Both the position numbers and the translations under genes were made by a program. A stretch of DNA of 64,000 nt, taken from JACKAL01 sp964400355 (GTDB taxonomy: Bacteria; Bdellovibrionota; Bdellovibrionia; Bdellovibrionales; JAGQZY01). This document shows, one piece after another, positions 27,501 through 31,028 of the stretch. Location: positions 1-64,000 of the forward strand of contig CAYNTO010000017.1 in the NCBI GenBank assembly GCA_964400355.1, written 5' to 3'. The notes beneath the pieces are model-generated. The model worked only from the letters and a program-made list of their open reading frames with translations, was not told where the DNA came from and made no database searches. How positions within the stretch are numbered: the stretch's first letter is position 1; each line of letters starts with the position of its first letter.

Positions 27501-30500
27501 AACTACAACACTGTTGCTATCGGTGCCAGTGCCACTCACGTGTTTACGGTGAACAACACCGGTGACGTACCGGCGACGGCTATCGCCGATGGCTTGGGCC
27601 TTGGTTTACCATTCTCATGGGCGGGCGGCACATTCCCGGGCACAGGCGGCAACTGCTCGACGAGTGTTCCTAACGGTGGAAGCTGTACAATCGAAGTGGT
27701 GTTTACTCCATCGGCGCCAGGAATTTCTAACGACACCATTGTCATCGATTATCACGACGGTACTGCCGCACAAACATCCGTGCGCAACGTGCGCGGCACA
27801 GGCGCCAATCCCGCAGTGCTTACAATTTCGGATGGTCCAACCTACGACTTTGGAACACGTGGTGTTGGTTCAACGATCAACCATGTTTTCAACGTTACCT
27901 ACAGCGGCGGTGTCCCGGCAACGGGAGTCACAGGAACCGGTCTTGCCGGAGCGTACTCATTTACCGGAGGCACCTATCCGGGAACTGCGGGAACGTGCGG
28001 CGCTACGATCAGTGCGAATTGCACAATCGATGTGACATTTAGTCCAAGTGGCACAGGCACACTCGCCGACACCATCGACATGAACTACAATGATGGCGTT
28101 ACAGGTCAAGTGGCCTCTCGCGACGTCACAGGTGTTGGTGCAACGTTGGCGACAATCACGATTTCCGAAACCGATCCATACAACTATGGCACTCACCCCA
28201 TTGGTACATCTGCAGACCACAGCTTCACGCTCAACAACTCGGGCGGCGTGCCTGCTACGGGAATAACCGGTGGCGGCCTCGGAGCTCCTTTCACTTATAA
28301 AGGGGGATCGTATCCAGGGACCGGTGGGGATTGCCCGACGACGATCAATCCATCTTCGCCGTGTACAGTAGTGGTCACCTACACGCCAGCCACAGCGGCG
28401 GTGCACAATGGCACCATGACCATCAATTATACGAACGGTGTGAGTGCCACATCAGCAAGCCGTGATGTGACCGGTACAGGAGCGACACCTGCCACACTCA
28501 CTATATCCGATGGACCTACGTACAACTACGGCACACAACCAACAACTTCGAGCACAGACTACACGTTCACAGTTACTTATGCGGGCGGAGTTCCTGCCAC
28601 GGGCGTCAGCGGTTCAGGCTTGATTGCTCCTTTTACTTTTAAAGGTGGTTCCTATCCTGGAACCGGCGGTAACTGCGGCACATCGATCTCCGCCGACTGT
28701 ACAATCGTTGTCACATTTAATCCTTCGGCCGCATTGCCATCGAACGACACGATCATTATTGACTACAACAATGGTGTGACAACCACGTCGGCCACACGCG
28801 ACGTCACTGGAACCGGCGCTGCACCGGCCACTCTTAGCATCTCCGATGGGCCGACTTACAACTTTGGCACTCACGGTCTTACTGCAAATGTCGATCACAC
28901 TTTCAATGTCACTTACGGTGGCGGCGTGCCTGCAACCGCAGTCAGCGGAAGCGGCCTCGCGTTGCCGTATCAATTTAAAGGTGGAACGTATCCAGGGACC
29001 GGCGGTAACTGCGGCACAACTATCTCCGCAAACTGTACAATCGTTGTCACGTTTAGCCCAACGGCAGCGGTCACCTCACCCGATCAAATTGTTCTCGACT
29101 TCCACAATGGTCTAACAACCACTTCGGCGACCCGAGATATTACCGGAACAGGTGCCAACAACGCCGTTCTCACCATCAGCGGTGGGCCAACTTTCGACTA
29201 CGAATTGGTCTTTAACAGCTTTGCGGTCGATCAAGCATTCACTATTAACAATACGGGTGGATTGAATGCGACTGCTGTTGGTGGCTCGGGTCTTGCGGCG
29301 CCATTCACATTTAAGGGTGGCTCCTACCCAGGCACTGGTGGCGATTGCCCGACGACGATTGTGCCAAGCACTCCGTGTACGATCGTAGTGACGTTTGCAC
29401 CGACCGCGACAAACACTTTCAGCGATACGATTCAAATCGACTACCACGATGGTTCCACTACCACCAACGTTCAGCGCAATATAACGGGTCGCGGTTACGC
29501 CGATGCGGCAACACTCGCACTCTTAGTGCCAGCAACAACTCCCAACAACGATTCGACTCCGCAAGTGCGCTTGTCGGGAATTCTTGCAAGCCTTCCAACT
29601 GTCCTTTACACCGACGCCTGCGTGACCTCGGTCGCAAGCGGCACTTCGGGAGCTACGACCATTGATCTCACATCCAGCGCTCTCACCGACGCGGCCTATA
29701 CCTTCCGCGCGTCTGTAGAAGATGATCACGGCAATATTTTGTGCTTGGCCACGACAGCTGCATATACGCTGGATAGCAGTGTGAATCCTGTCACCGCTGT
29801 TACGTTGGGTGCCAACTGGAGTACGAATGCGACACAATCGCCAACGTTCTCGTGGACAAACCCAGCGGATTCCGACATCGACCATGTAGAGGTGGCGCTG
29901 TGCTCTACAAACACGGGCTGTAACGACATCGCCGGTTGGACCACATTAACTGCAGGCACGACGAGCTATCAATTCACTGGATTGTCGCTCTCGCAATGCA
30001 CGCCGATCTACCCGTCTGTTCGCCTTGTCGACACCGGCACAAATATTTCCTCGATTGCCGTCGATGCCACAGGTTTCCGTGTGGATTCCGTCGCTCCAGG
30101 AGTTATCTCGAATTTTCTCAACAATGGTAGCTCCAACACGACACGCACACCGAACCACGCGTGGACGGCGGCAACCGATTCGTGTTCACTGAGTCACTAC
30201 GAATTTGCCATCGGCACCACCTCAGGTGGTACAGAAATTCTCGGTTACACCAACATTGGTAGCGTCACATCGTACCAACGCACGGGCCTCACGCTTTCCA
30301 CCAGCACCAACTACTACACTTCGATTCGCGCGCGCGATACCGCTGGCAATCCCGGCACATCGGTAACGAGCAGCGTGTGGCAGGTGAACAACGTTACACT
30401 TCAGGGCATCTGGCAAACCAGCAACTCACATGCGGTGAGCGGTACGGCCAATACAGCACGGGTGTTTGTGGTCGTCGCCGGCACCGAAGACGCCAGCTTG

Positions 30501-31022
30501 TCGGAAGACATAGTAGGTATTACTTACGGCGGCCAAGCGCTCACGCAAGCGGTGGAGAACCGCGTAGGCACCACGGGATCGACCGTCACCGAAATCTGGT
30601 ACTTGAATGAAGCAGGAATTCAGGCCGCTGGAGGAACGAGCATCGTTGTCACTACCGCCTCGGGCAACACCGCCAATGTTGTTGTCTCGCACGCTTTCTT
30701 CTCGTACGTGAATCAAACCACACCGGTGCACGCAGCGGTGTCGAACAACGATAACGAAACCGCACAAAATATAGTTTCAGCTTCACTCGCTGGATCGGTT
30801 GGCGGTATGTCCATATTGGGCGCGAGCAGCGGCAACACAGCAACAAGTTTTGTTGCCGATGTGAGCGCCGGCTGGGCGATCAACGGTTATCAAAACGGCC
30901 CAACAAACTCTATGACAACAGCATACAAGGTAACGACGTCCACAGCGTCGCATCTTGGCGAAACCACACACAACGGCTCGGACCGCCATAACATTGTGAT
31001 CATAAATTTGGAAAAACAATAG
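3591..31022 (+). CDS. giant repeat lipoprotein, 75 choice-of-anchor-D/ASH-like domains
   Basis: One open frame of about 9,140 residues (roughly 0.9 MDa). The N terminus carries a hydrophobic stretch ending in the lipobox LLTGC; the residue after Cys is Val, compatible with outer-membrane sorting. Then follow 75 units (my count) of ~114 residues of choice-of-anchor-D/ASH-like beta-sandwich type: Y-[DN]-[FY]-G, H-x-F-T-[VIL]-x-N-x-G, PFxxKGGxYPGTGG, a C-x9-C pair, [VI]-V-x-[YF]-x-P, [YF]-[NH]-[NDS]-G and a closing R-x-[VI]-x-G. The last ~500 residues differ: an Ig-like segment, two FN3-like segments (TFSWTNPADS and HAWTAATDS) and a beta-rich terminal domain containing ITYGGQALTQAV. Start choice: TTG 3591 has GGAG 7 nt upstream; GTG 3678 would give the more usual short signal peptide MARIIALALLLTGC but lacks a ribosome site. 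Likely role, by inference, is a very long surface fibre or adhesin. No stop or frameshift occurs over 27 kb, so it is evidently maintained. Confidence 0.9.
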   Translation: MFPRFSAVTALLTTFRFTNERARTSRYFAVARIIALALLLTGCVASVSDPNSGFGSRIVISESSDPATPLMEFDFGNVAKDGFSNKTLYFINTGERAAENVTGIFDSNTHIRFRGGAYPGIGGDCPLRIEKGTSCRVVVAFQPTEYVPYASHLRLNYTDANSDKFTEMDFKGMGSLPALLTVDGTDPFDYGVQPIDTAKEQSFILRNIPGGARANFIESTFLGAGASSYRFKGGVYPGVGGNCTTYLEGGLTCTIVVEFIPQTVGNISAQINIAYNDSTADSLTTNKNTVYGVTGVGVVPATLVISEAPGYDFGSLLMTQSATHIFTVTNIGGLDATTVGGGGLFSPFNFTGGAYPGIGGTCGTTIVSNAICDIEIEFNPLVPGVYNDVIELSYANGVTFALATRDVSGVASSPALLAIDRAPIHDYGAVALGNFTAATFTITNNGGYTASLISATALAAPFSYLGGTYPGIGGNCNTNLGPATSCEVVIAFSPLIAGTYNENFQISYNNGLAIQNVARPIQGLGVLPAVLGISESDPYDFGTIPMGGTLTHSFTIDNTGGYTATAISEISLSPPFQFAGGTFPGTGGNCSASLLASTTCTIVVAFSPTATGLQNDFITLGYYDGAATQTVSRAIRGTGTTPALLTIGDGPLYDFGVHTLGSSIDHTFTVQNTGGFDASGIVGTGISTPFEYKGGIYPGVGGTCGATIAPMAPCTIVVTYAPIVMGTHNDTIELNYNNGVAPQTATRDVVGTGNTPAELTLSEAPIYDYLTIAFGSSATHVFTVTNIGGSAATTMGESGPGGTYHFLGGSYPGVGGTCGTSLNSMISCTLVVEFTPPGVGNYVDQIVMDYNDGAVAQSTTRDLTGNGALPATLTIDEAPLYDYSDRALQSQTNHTFTIENTGGVGSTSMNGVGLFAPYDYAGGSYPGTGGTCGATLAPTVTCTVVVTFSPTTLGVHNDTIEITYNNGVTGVNSTRDVVGQGVNPALLEIDQSPIYNYGTLAVGSVTPFTFTLQNNGDYPATAIVDMLALSPPFSYVGGTYPGTGGSCTADLAVGANCSLVVQYAPTATGLITDTIEIQYFDGALTQLSTRDVQGTGVDPALLVIDQGPTFDFLNVVVNGTYTRTFNVTNTGSFDATSVTGGGLTPPYTFVGGSYPGGAGTCTPTIAAGATCSIEIQFAPTVLGVQSGAIDLTYYNGATTQHSLRAVTGNAVNPALLTISNSPSYNFGTVATGSINRHTLTVQNTGDWPATVVAGAGLNLPFSYSGGAFPGALGTCATTINAGASCFIEVEYTPIAVNADSDDIDISYNNGVATTNVLRTLIGNAVPPANITISETDPYNFGTHAVGSSTTHIFTLHNGGNVPATVVSGGGLTAPFEFTGGAFPGTGGNCAPTLAAATSCDIEVTFAPTTTGLQPDTIDISYHNGAAVVVSSRQIEGTGALPASLTITHAPIHDFFTVAIGTSVDVTLTIANVGGVPATSLVGTGITPPFSYKGGVFPGVGGTCLPTLNDSTSCDIVVTFTPTLPITSNDTIEIEYNNGVNMQTLARDVQGTGANPALLTLDEAPFYDFGSQAQNSTTDKIFLMTNAGGVPATAIADALTMAAPFTYKGGTYPGVGGTCGTTLGVADDCLIVVTYAPTTLGAHLDAIEVNYNNGVTAALTSRNIQGFGVLPAVISISELNPYDYGPKAVGSNTDHTFTIGNTGGAMATALVGSGLVLPYTFKGGPYPGVGGTCGATLGATLSCTIVVTYSPSVIGVNNDTIVIDYNDGATAQVSNRDVTGEGANPALLTISDGPTYHYTTHAIGASIDHTFNIVNSGDVPATGIIDTLALAAPFSFKGGTYPGVGGNCNTTLANGANCDIVVTFAPLATGLPSDTIVLSYNDGANLQTTTRDIDGVAVNPATLSLSNTPLYNFNTHPTGSTTSFIFTLSNTGGVPATAVSGGGIAPPYAFTGGTFPGTGGDCTNTLAALSTCLVEVSYSPLLPGTHNDTLEISFHDSLATQMTSLDLTGVGVLPALIDISDGPTFNYGTHALLSNTDKVFTLTNNGDFLATAMADGLGLAAPFAFKGGAYPGLTGTCGSALAPGISCTVVVTYTPTAPGVHPDVLLVDYHNGVTTQQSQRGIEGTGANPAALTISDGATYNFNTHAIGSVTTHTFTVSNSGSVAATAMGDAVSLSAPFSYAGGTYPGTLGTCTTTLAALDSCTIVVAYAPTATGFLSETIEINYHDGTNAQTTSRAIDGTGALPATLVLSESPSWDYGIVAVGSFRDRTFTVDNTGGVPATGVLGAGLAAPFSYKGGSFPGTGGSCTTTIINSTACTIVVTYTPTSATASNGTIEIQYHNGVTAQTATRDVLGTGVDPALLTLSQAPLHNFGTVAVNSSNDHVFTLTNSGGHTATAITDALQLSAPFSIKGGTFPGLGGDCGLTLAPGGSCFVVVTYAPIAPGTLTDSLELTYNNGVTTASATRDVEGTAAAPALLVVNESPLYDFGPHAINSTHTHSFTITNNGGVPATGIADGLGLTAPFGFSGSAYPGLTGTCGATLAPALSCTVVLAYTPVALGLLTDTLLVTYNNGLSAQVASRDVQGTGVNAALLEISESPIYDFGIRAIGSSTDHTFVIDNNGDVDAINVADALGLVGAYSFKGGTYPGTGGTCATTIATGGSCSIVITFAPSSSGVLTDTILISYNDGVGTQQATRDLTGQGAMAAAITIAGLDPYDYNTQVIGANIDATFTLTNGGGVDATAMAGTGLIPPFSYKGGSYPGTGGSCTTSLAATFSCTIVVTYSPTVPGPHNDSIQIDYHNGVTAQSTLRDIQGVGAAPALLTISDSPIYNFGIQALLSSTDHTFNINNSGDVNATAIADGLALAPPFTFKGGTFPGTGGSCAATLAPSTSCTIIVTYTPTAVGNLTDTIVVNYHDGLSAQIADRDVQGTGALPATLVMNSAPFYDFNNRVIGSNTDAIINLENTGGVTATSIAGNGLTLPFQFKGGTFPGTGGNCSATLAPAANCDIVITFSPSVTGLQTGTINVDYHNGTSAQQATRNIQGTGVNPAFISISHGITYNYGTLAVGSNADHTFTVANSGDVPATGMVGSGLAVPFTFKGGTYPGTGGTCTTTLAASGSCLIVVNYAPNTVAVHNDSIQLDYNDGLNPQTITRDVTGTGISPAILVLSDIPTYDFGTHAVGASFDHTFTVDNTGGVTATVIGDGATLTGSFNYKGGTYPGAGGTCGTTLAVGVQCTIVVTYTPVGTGVHASTLTVSYNDGVTTQSVAVGVSGTGAPVAILTISEIGTYDYLTHALGNAIDHTFTVTNSGGVPATAIAETALATPFTYKGGTFPGTGGSCTTTLVNATSCTLVVTYSPIATGVQNSSITLSYNNGAATTSTARPVTGTGALPATLNLSEAPVLNFGTVAVGFNVDRTLIMDNSGGVPATSIVGAGIVAPFTYKGGAYPGTGGTCTTSLANGDNCTIVVNYQPIATGTLNDTLEISYNDGLNSVVSSRDVMGTGANAALLTISDAPSFSFGTFAVGSSNDHVFTINNSGGVDATSITDALQLSAPFSFKGGTYPGVGGSCGTTLAAGAPCDIVVTYAPLAPATHNDTIELTYANGITTVTTVRDIQGIAALPASIAISDPVTFDYGLQALGSTTSKVFTLTNSGGVTATAMSPVSLLAPYSYAGGTYPGTGGTCGASLGATLPCTINVVFSPAVLGVANQTVTVNYNDGASAQAANRAVTGTGVNAAVLAISGGPTLDFGNVTVNALSSQLVTITNNGDVTATGIADGLGLTAPFTWTGGTFPGTAGTCLTSLAAGATCDIQITYSPTATGLLSDSVLVNYFDGVSNQVASLNIQGTGIGPATLTISEGPSYNYNTRPVGASIDHTFTIDNSGASNATLVSDAGTLAAPFSFKGGTYPGTGGSCSATIAPLTPCTVVITYAPVAPGSFTDDIEISYNNGASAQVLARNVQGAAVSPATLVISEAPSYNFGIQATTSTTDHTFIVDNTGGFSATAIADATTLTAPFTFKGGTYPGKGGSCNTTLLPATQCSVVVTYSPTTALPHTSTIELNYNNGLSTVSTTRPVNGTGALPATITISEADPYNFGTVARGSSLNHTFTLNNTGGVPATAVAESLLAPPFAFAGGTFPGTLGTCTTTLAPSTPCTIVVAFSPTANGLFNGTIQLEYNNGATTVSSQRTLVGTGVNPAVLLLSNAPLYDYGNLAIGSQADHTFTLTNNGDVTATAIVGSGLLAPFEFKGGTFPGSGGTCGTTLGASISCDIVVTYSPTLTGLLSDTLNIAYNDGVIAQSTSRDMQGTGIDPAFLTISDGPAYDFGTRPTGSTTDKTFTINNTGGVTATVVAGSGLIPPFTFKGGTFPGSGGTCGTTIAPGSPCTIIVNYLPLAPALDADTIQVDYNDGVTAQVLTLNITGQAVTPATIAISESSPYNFGNLTSGATLTHTFTLTNGGGFAATAIAETTLAAPFTFAGGTFPGTGGDCTSTLLASGTCDIVIAYAPITTGAHAGTISIGYNNGVSAQVTTRTLQGNGLTPATLTLTEAPIYDYLTHAVGSSTDHTFTIDNTGATAASAVAGGGLIPPFSFKGGAYPGTGGDCGITIAPSTPCTIVVTYQPTTAITSNDSIEISYNDGAGAQLLSRDITGTGSNPGLLNISEAEPYNFGTFATLTNNDHVFTITNNGSTTTTAMTGAGLAAPFTYKGGAYPGTGGTCAATLAPAAPCDIVVTFSPTVAGPFSSTIQIDYNNGVGMVNATRGVQGTGALPAVIAISGAVPYDFGPQALGSSTDATLTLTNTGGFATSSMTGVGLGGSFTFKGGTYPGTAGTCGATLAATLSCTIVVTFTPGTLGLLTDTLDINYFDGSANVVSSRNVQGTGANPALLTLTESDPYLYGDVTVNAIRDHTFTVENIGDITATAIADGLALTGAFSFKGGAFPGTGGDCLTTLAPAGQCNVVVTFAPLSTGTLSGTIEIDYHNGTSLQTVSRQVEGNGLGPALLVISNSPSYNFGPQVNGSSTDFTFNIDNTGGSPATVVGDAGGLIPPFSFAGGTFPGAGGTCTATIPAGGNCTIVVNYTPTTATAHSDTIDVVYNDGAATQHSLRDVLGTGVAPAVLTISETDPYSYGTVVVGTSNDHTFTITNGGGATATSLAESGLGGAYSLKGGAWPGVGGSCSTSLGAGLDCTIVVTFNPVAPGSTSDIIVVDYNNGLIAQTANRGVSGNANSAAVIAVSESDPYDFTNVTQGASLDHTFTLDNTGGVTATSLSESGLSGPYSLKGGVWPGTGGTCLTSLGAGLNCTIVVTFAPVATGIQGDTLIINYNNGVSGVTSSRLLTGNGIAPAVLTISEAPLYNYGTQSIGSSTDHTFTIDNTGASTAVTVTGGGLATVFAFKGGSYPGSGGTCGASIAPLTPCTIVVTYSPSTSAISNDTIEISYNDGAANQMLPRDITGTGADPGLITISEAEPYNYGTFATSTNNDHTFTLTNSGATTTTAMAGAGLSAPFTYKGGAYPGTGGTCAGTLAPLAPCTIVVTYSPITAGPHSSTIQINYHNGVAVVNSTRGVQGTGALPATITISETDPYDYNLQAITSNTDHTFTLTNTGGFGASALSGVGLTPPFTYKGGSYPGTGGSCLLTLAPTVACTIVVTFTPSAPGLVADTIQIDYNNGAANVSSLRDVQGTGANPTVLTLSETDPYDYNDVTANSSAVHTFTVNNTGVLTATAIADGLGLAPPFNWDGGTFPGTSGTCTASLAPSGSCTVRVRYSPTGTGVLSDTIVISYYDGLSTQTVTRDVTGNGIGPAVLTMTSPPLYDYTTVINGNTTEHTFQVNNSGATDATLVGDAGGLAVPYSFKGGTYPGTGGTCSTTIAVGDTCDIVVTFSPVTAGTFPDTIDLTYYDGAATQHSLRNVTGTGVTPAALAISETNPYNYGTRVVGTSTDHTFTITNGGGSAATAVLEIGLGSPYQLKGGAWPGVGGDCGTTIPAGGDCEIVVTFAPVAPGTFNDTISLQYSSGVITTTSNRDITGNANAAAVIAISETDPYDYNSVTENGTRDHTFTLDNIGGVTATSLAASGLSGAFTLKGGVWPGTGGNCPTSLGAGLNCTIVVTFAPVTTGLQTTTMAINYNDGVGAVVSNRDLQGTGLGPALLVVSDAATYDYANQAVGSNTDHTFTIDNTGASDATSVSGGGLSTPYQYKGGAFPGTGGSCTTTISAGASCTFVVTYSPIAPGASNDTITIAYNDGAIAQSATRDVIGTALAPALITIDQGPLFNYGTHPTLSNTDQVFTLNNGGSLIATALSETGLAAPFAIKGGVWPGTGGTCGLTLAPGISCDIVVTYSPIATGALSDDITISYHNGVGTVTTLRTVQGTGANPAAITISHGATYDFQLRAIGSSTDHTFTITNSGGFQASSIGGAGLAAPYSFKGTFFPGTGGTCGATLNPTLSCTVVVTYSPGTLATHTATMDITFNDGNSATLSSRPITGQGVNPTVLTITESDPYDFGSMTEGGLVHHTFTIENTGLLAATNMGDGLGLSSPFSFRGGAYPGVGGSCSTTLAPSVQCTIVVTYAPISTGTLSDTIEVTYNDGLNTQILERDVEGTGITPALLTISEAEPFDFGNQAVGTQADHTFQLSNLGSSDATSVSGTGLASAYTYKGGSFPGTGGSCTSTLVAGGNCTFVVTYAPAGPGTTNSTINVGYNNGATVQSVTRGVTGTALAPALITITDGPLYDYGTHAIGASADHVFTLENTGSVNATAITDMNTLTGPFDFKGGTYPGTGGTCGANLAPSVQCTIVVTFAPLVSAVSGQDITLSYHNGASTQTLVRAIQAIGAAPAVIFISESEPFDYQLRAIGSSTDQVFTVTNTGGFPASSLTGTGLVPPFDFKGSAYPGTGGTCTATLNPSDVCTIVVTYTPSTTTTSNDAIDLTFYSGATNTSSSRGVRGTGTNPASLSITESNPYNYGTITANATLDHTFTITNNGPISATSIADGLGLAAPWSFKGGTYPGTGGNCGTTLATLGFCTIVVTYSPTATGTHPDSIVINYNNGATTLALTRDVTGSAIGPAVLVISGAPTYNFGTHITTTSTDATLTIDNTGPSNATSVGDGAGLASPYSFKGGSFPGTGGTCTNTINTGTNCTIVVTYTPGTAATHNDDVDVVYNNGASTQHALRPVVGVGVTPATLTIAGATPYNYGVRATNSSTDATFTINNGGGFAASGLADSGLTPPYALKGGIWPGSGGTCSTSLAAGGSCTIVVTYTPLTTIVHNDAIVVDYNNGLSAQSVTRNVTGTGANPALLTIDSGPTYDYLSQAQGSSTDHTFTVNNTGGVPATAIAEVGLSAPFALKGAVFPGTGGTCTTTISAGGSCTIVVTYSPIATGLLTSSIQLNYNDGAIATNSTRAVQGTGVTVANITISETNPYDYGAQTIGGAFDHSFTLTNIGSAPATTVGGTGLAAPFTFKGGFYPGTGGTCTATITNGAPCTIIVTYSPGGVGPFNDIIDINYFNGASSQTSSRSVTGTGTTPALITISDGATYNYGTHPNGSSTDKVFTLTHSGSVSATALSETTLSGPFTVKGGIWPGAGGTCGTTLASGTCDIVVTYSPIATGAHNSTITVSYNNGAVVTSATRPVQGTGAAVGALTISNGPTYNFGTRALNSQTDFTFTVQNSGGFTTTAMGGSGLTAPFTYLGGNYPGIGGTCGLTLAPTITCTVVASFVPTVATVSNSNLVVDFNDGVSVTNASRAVTGTGANPAVLTISGVDPVVYPTITAGAGTNLTFTLQNTGNVTATGVSEVGLSLPFQFAGGTFPGTGGTCTANINASTSCTVVVRYAPASSGFSTDTIEFNYNNGATLQNVQRVIEGNALAPALIGINDGPTFSFGSVATGGSIDHTFTLNNSGGSNATGLTEVGLTPHYSIKGGTWPGVGGTCTGTLAPLGNCTIVVTFTPLAFGTHNDAIQVNYNNGAAGVNSQRNVTGVGVNAALLVITNGPLYNYNTVAIGASATHVFTVNNTGDVPATAIADGLGLGLPFSWAGGTFPGTGGNCSTSVPNGGSCTIEVVFTPSAPGISNDTIVIDYHDGTAAQTSVRNVRGTGANPAVLTISDGPTYDFGTRGVGSTINHVFNVTYSGGVPATGVTGTGLAGAYSFTGGTYPGTAGTCGATISANCTIDVTFSPSGTGTLADTIDMNYNDGVTGQVASRDVTGVGATLATITISETDPYNYGTHPIGTSADHSFTLNNSGGVPATGITGGGLGAPFTYKGGSYPGTGGDCPTTINPSSPCTVVVTYTPATAAVHNGTMTINYTNGVSATSASRDVTGTGATPATLTISDGPTYNYGTQPTTSSTDYTFTVTYAGGVPATGVSGSGLIAPFTFKGGSYPGTGGNCGTSISADCTIVVTFNPSAALPSNDTIIIDYNNGVTTTSATRDVTGTGAAPATLSISDGPTYNFGTHGLTANVDHTFNVTYGGGVPATAVSGSGLALPYQFKGGTYPGTGGNCGTTISANCTIVVTFSPTAAVTSPDQIVLDFHNGLTTTSATRDITGTGANNAVLTISGGPTFDYELVFNSFAVDQAFTINNTGGLNATAVGGSGLAAPFTFKGGSYPGTGGDCPTTIVPSTPCTIVVTFAPTATNTFSDTIQIDYHDGSTTTNVQRNITGRGYADAATLALLVPATTPNNDSTPQVRLSGILASLPTVLYTDACVTSVASGTSGATTIDLTSSALTDAAYTFRASVEDDHGNILCLATTAAYTLDSSVNPVTAVTLGANWSTNATQSPTFSWTNPADSDIDHVEVALCSTNTGCNDIAGWTTLTAGTTSYQFTGLSLSQCTPIYPSVRLVDTGTNISSIAVDATGFRVDSVAPGVISNFLNNGSSNTTRTPNHAWTAATDSCSLSHYEFAIGTTSGGTEILGYTNIGSVTSYQRTGLTLSTSTNYYTSIRARDTAGNPGTSVTSSVWQVNNVTLQGIWQTSNSHAVSGTANTARVFVVVAGTEDASLSEDIVGITYGGQALTQAVENRVGTTGSTVTEIWYLNEAGIQAAGGTSIVVTTASGNTANVVVSHAFFSYVNQTTPVHAAVSNNDNETAQNIVSASLAGSVGGMSILGASSGNTATSFVADVSAGWAINGYQNGPTNSMTTAYKVTTSTASHLGETTHNGSDRHNIVIINLEKQ
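3756..29496 (+). repeat. 75 tandem ~342-bp protein-coding repeats
   Basis: Counted from the protein by the G-x-[YFW]-PG-x-x-G-x-C landmark, which occurs 75 times. The total of about 25.7 kb divided by 342 nt agrees. Units are 114 residues with one-residue variation (for example 114 residues from 4491 to 4832). All but four units have a C-x9-C pair; unit 66 has C-x8-C and units 71, 73 and 74 have C-x7-C. Fifty-one units have Lys directly before the GG, and lysine is otherwise very rare in the repeats. Eight units have Trp before PG (45, 46, 52, 53, 55, 63, 66, 69). Confidence 0.9.
17187..25760 (+). repeat. higher-order seven-unit cycles within the giant gene
   Basis: Units 40-46, 47-53 and the expanded set 54-64 repeat the same order of seven unit types. 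The first residue of type 1 falls at 17187, 19587 and 21987, exactly 2,400 nt apart; type 3 falls at 17871, 20271 and 22671; type 6 at 18903 and 21303. Type markers include NNDH plus TTTTAM (type 2), ADGL (type 4), ATQHSLR after a GLGPA or GIGPA end (type 5) and LKGG-x-WPG (types 6 and 7). In the third cycle types 1-4 occur twice (54-57, 58-61) before types 5-7 (62-64); for example QLRAIGSSTD is shared by units 56 and 60. Confidence 0.85.
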
Positions 31023-31028
31023 GCTTAT

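Noticed and set aside
3591..31022. Giant gene as an assembly artefact
   Set aside because: Units are diverged at DNA level, so collapse or false expansion is unlikely, and the frame is intact throughout; long reads would still be decisive.
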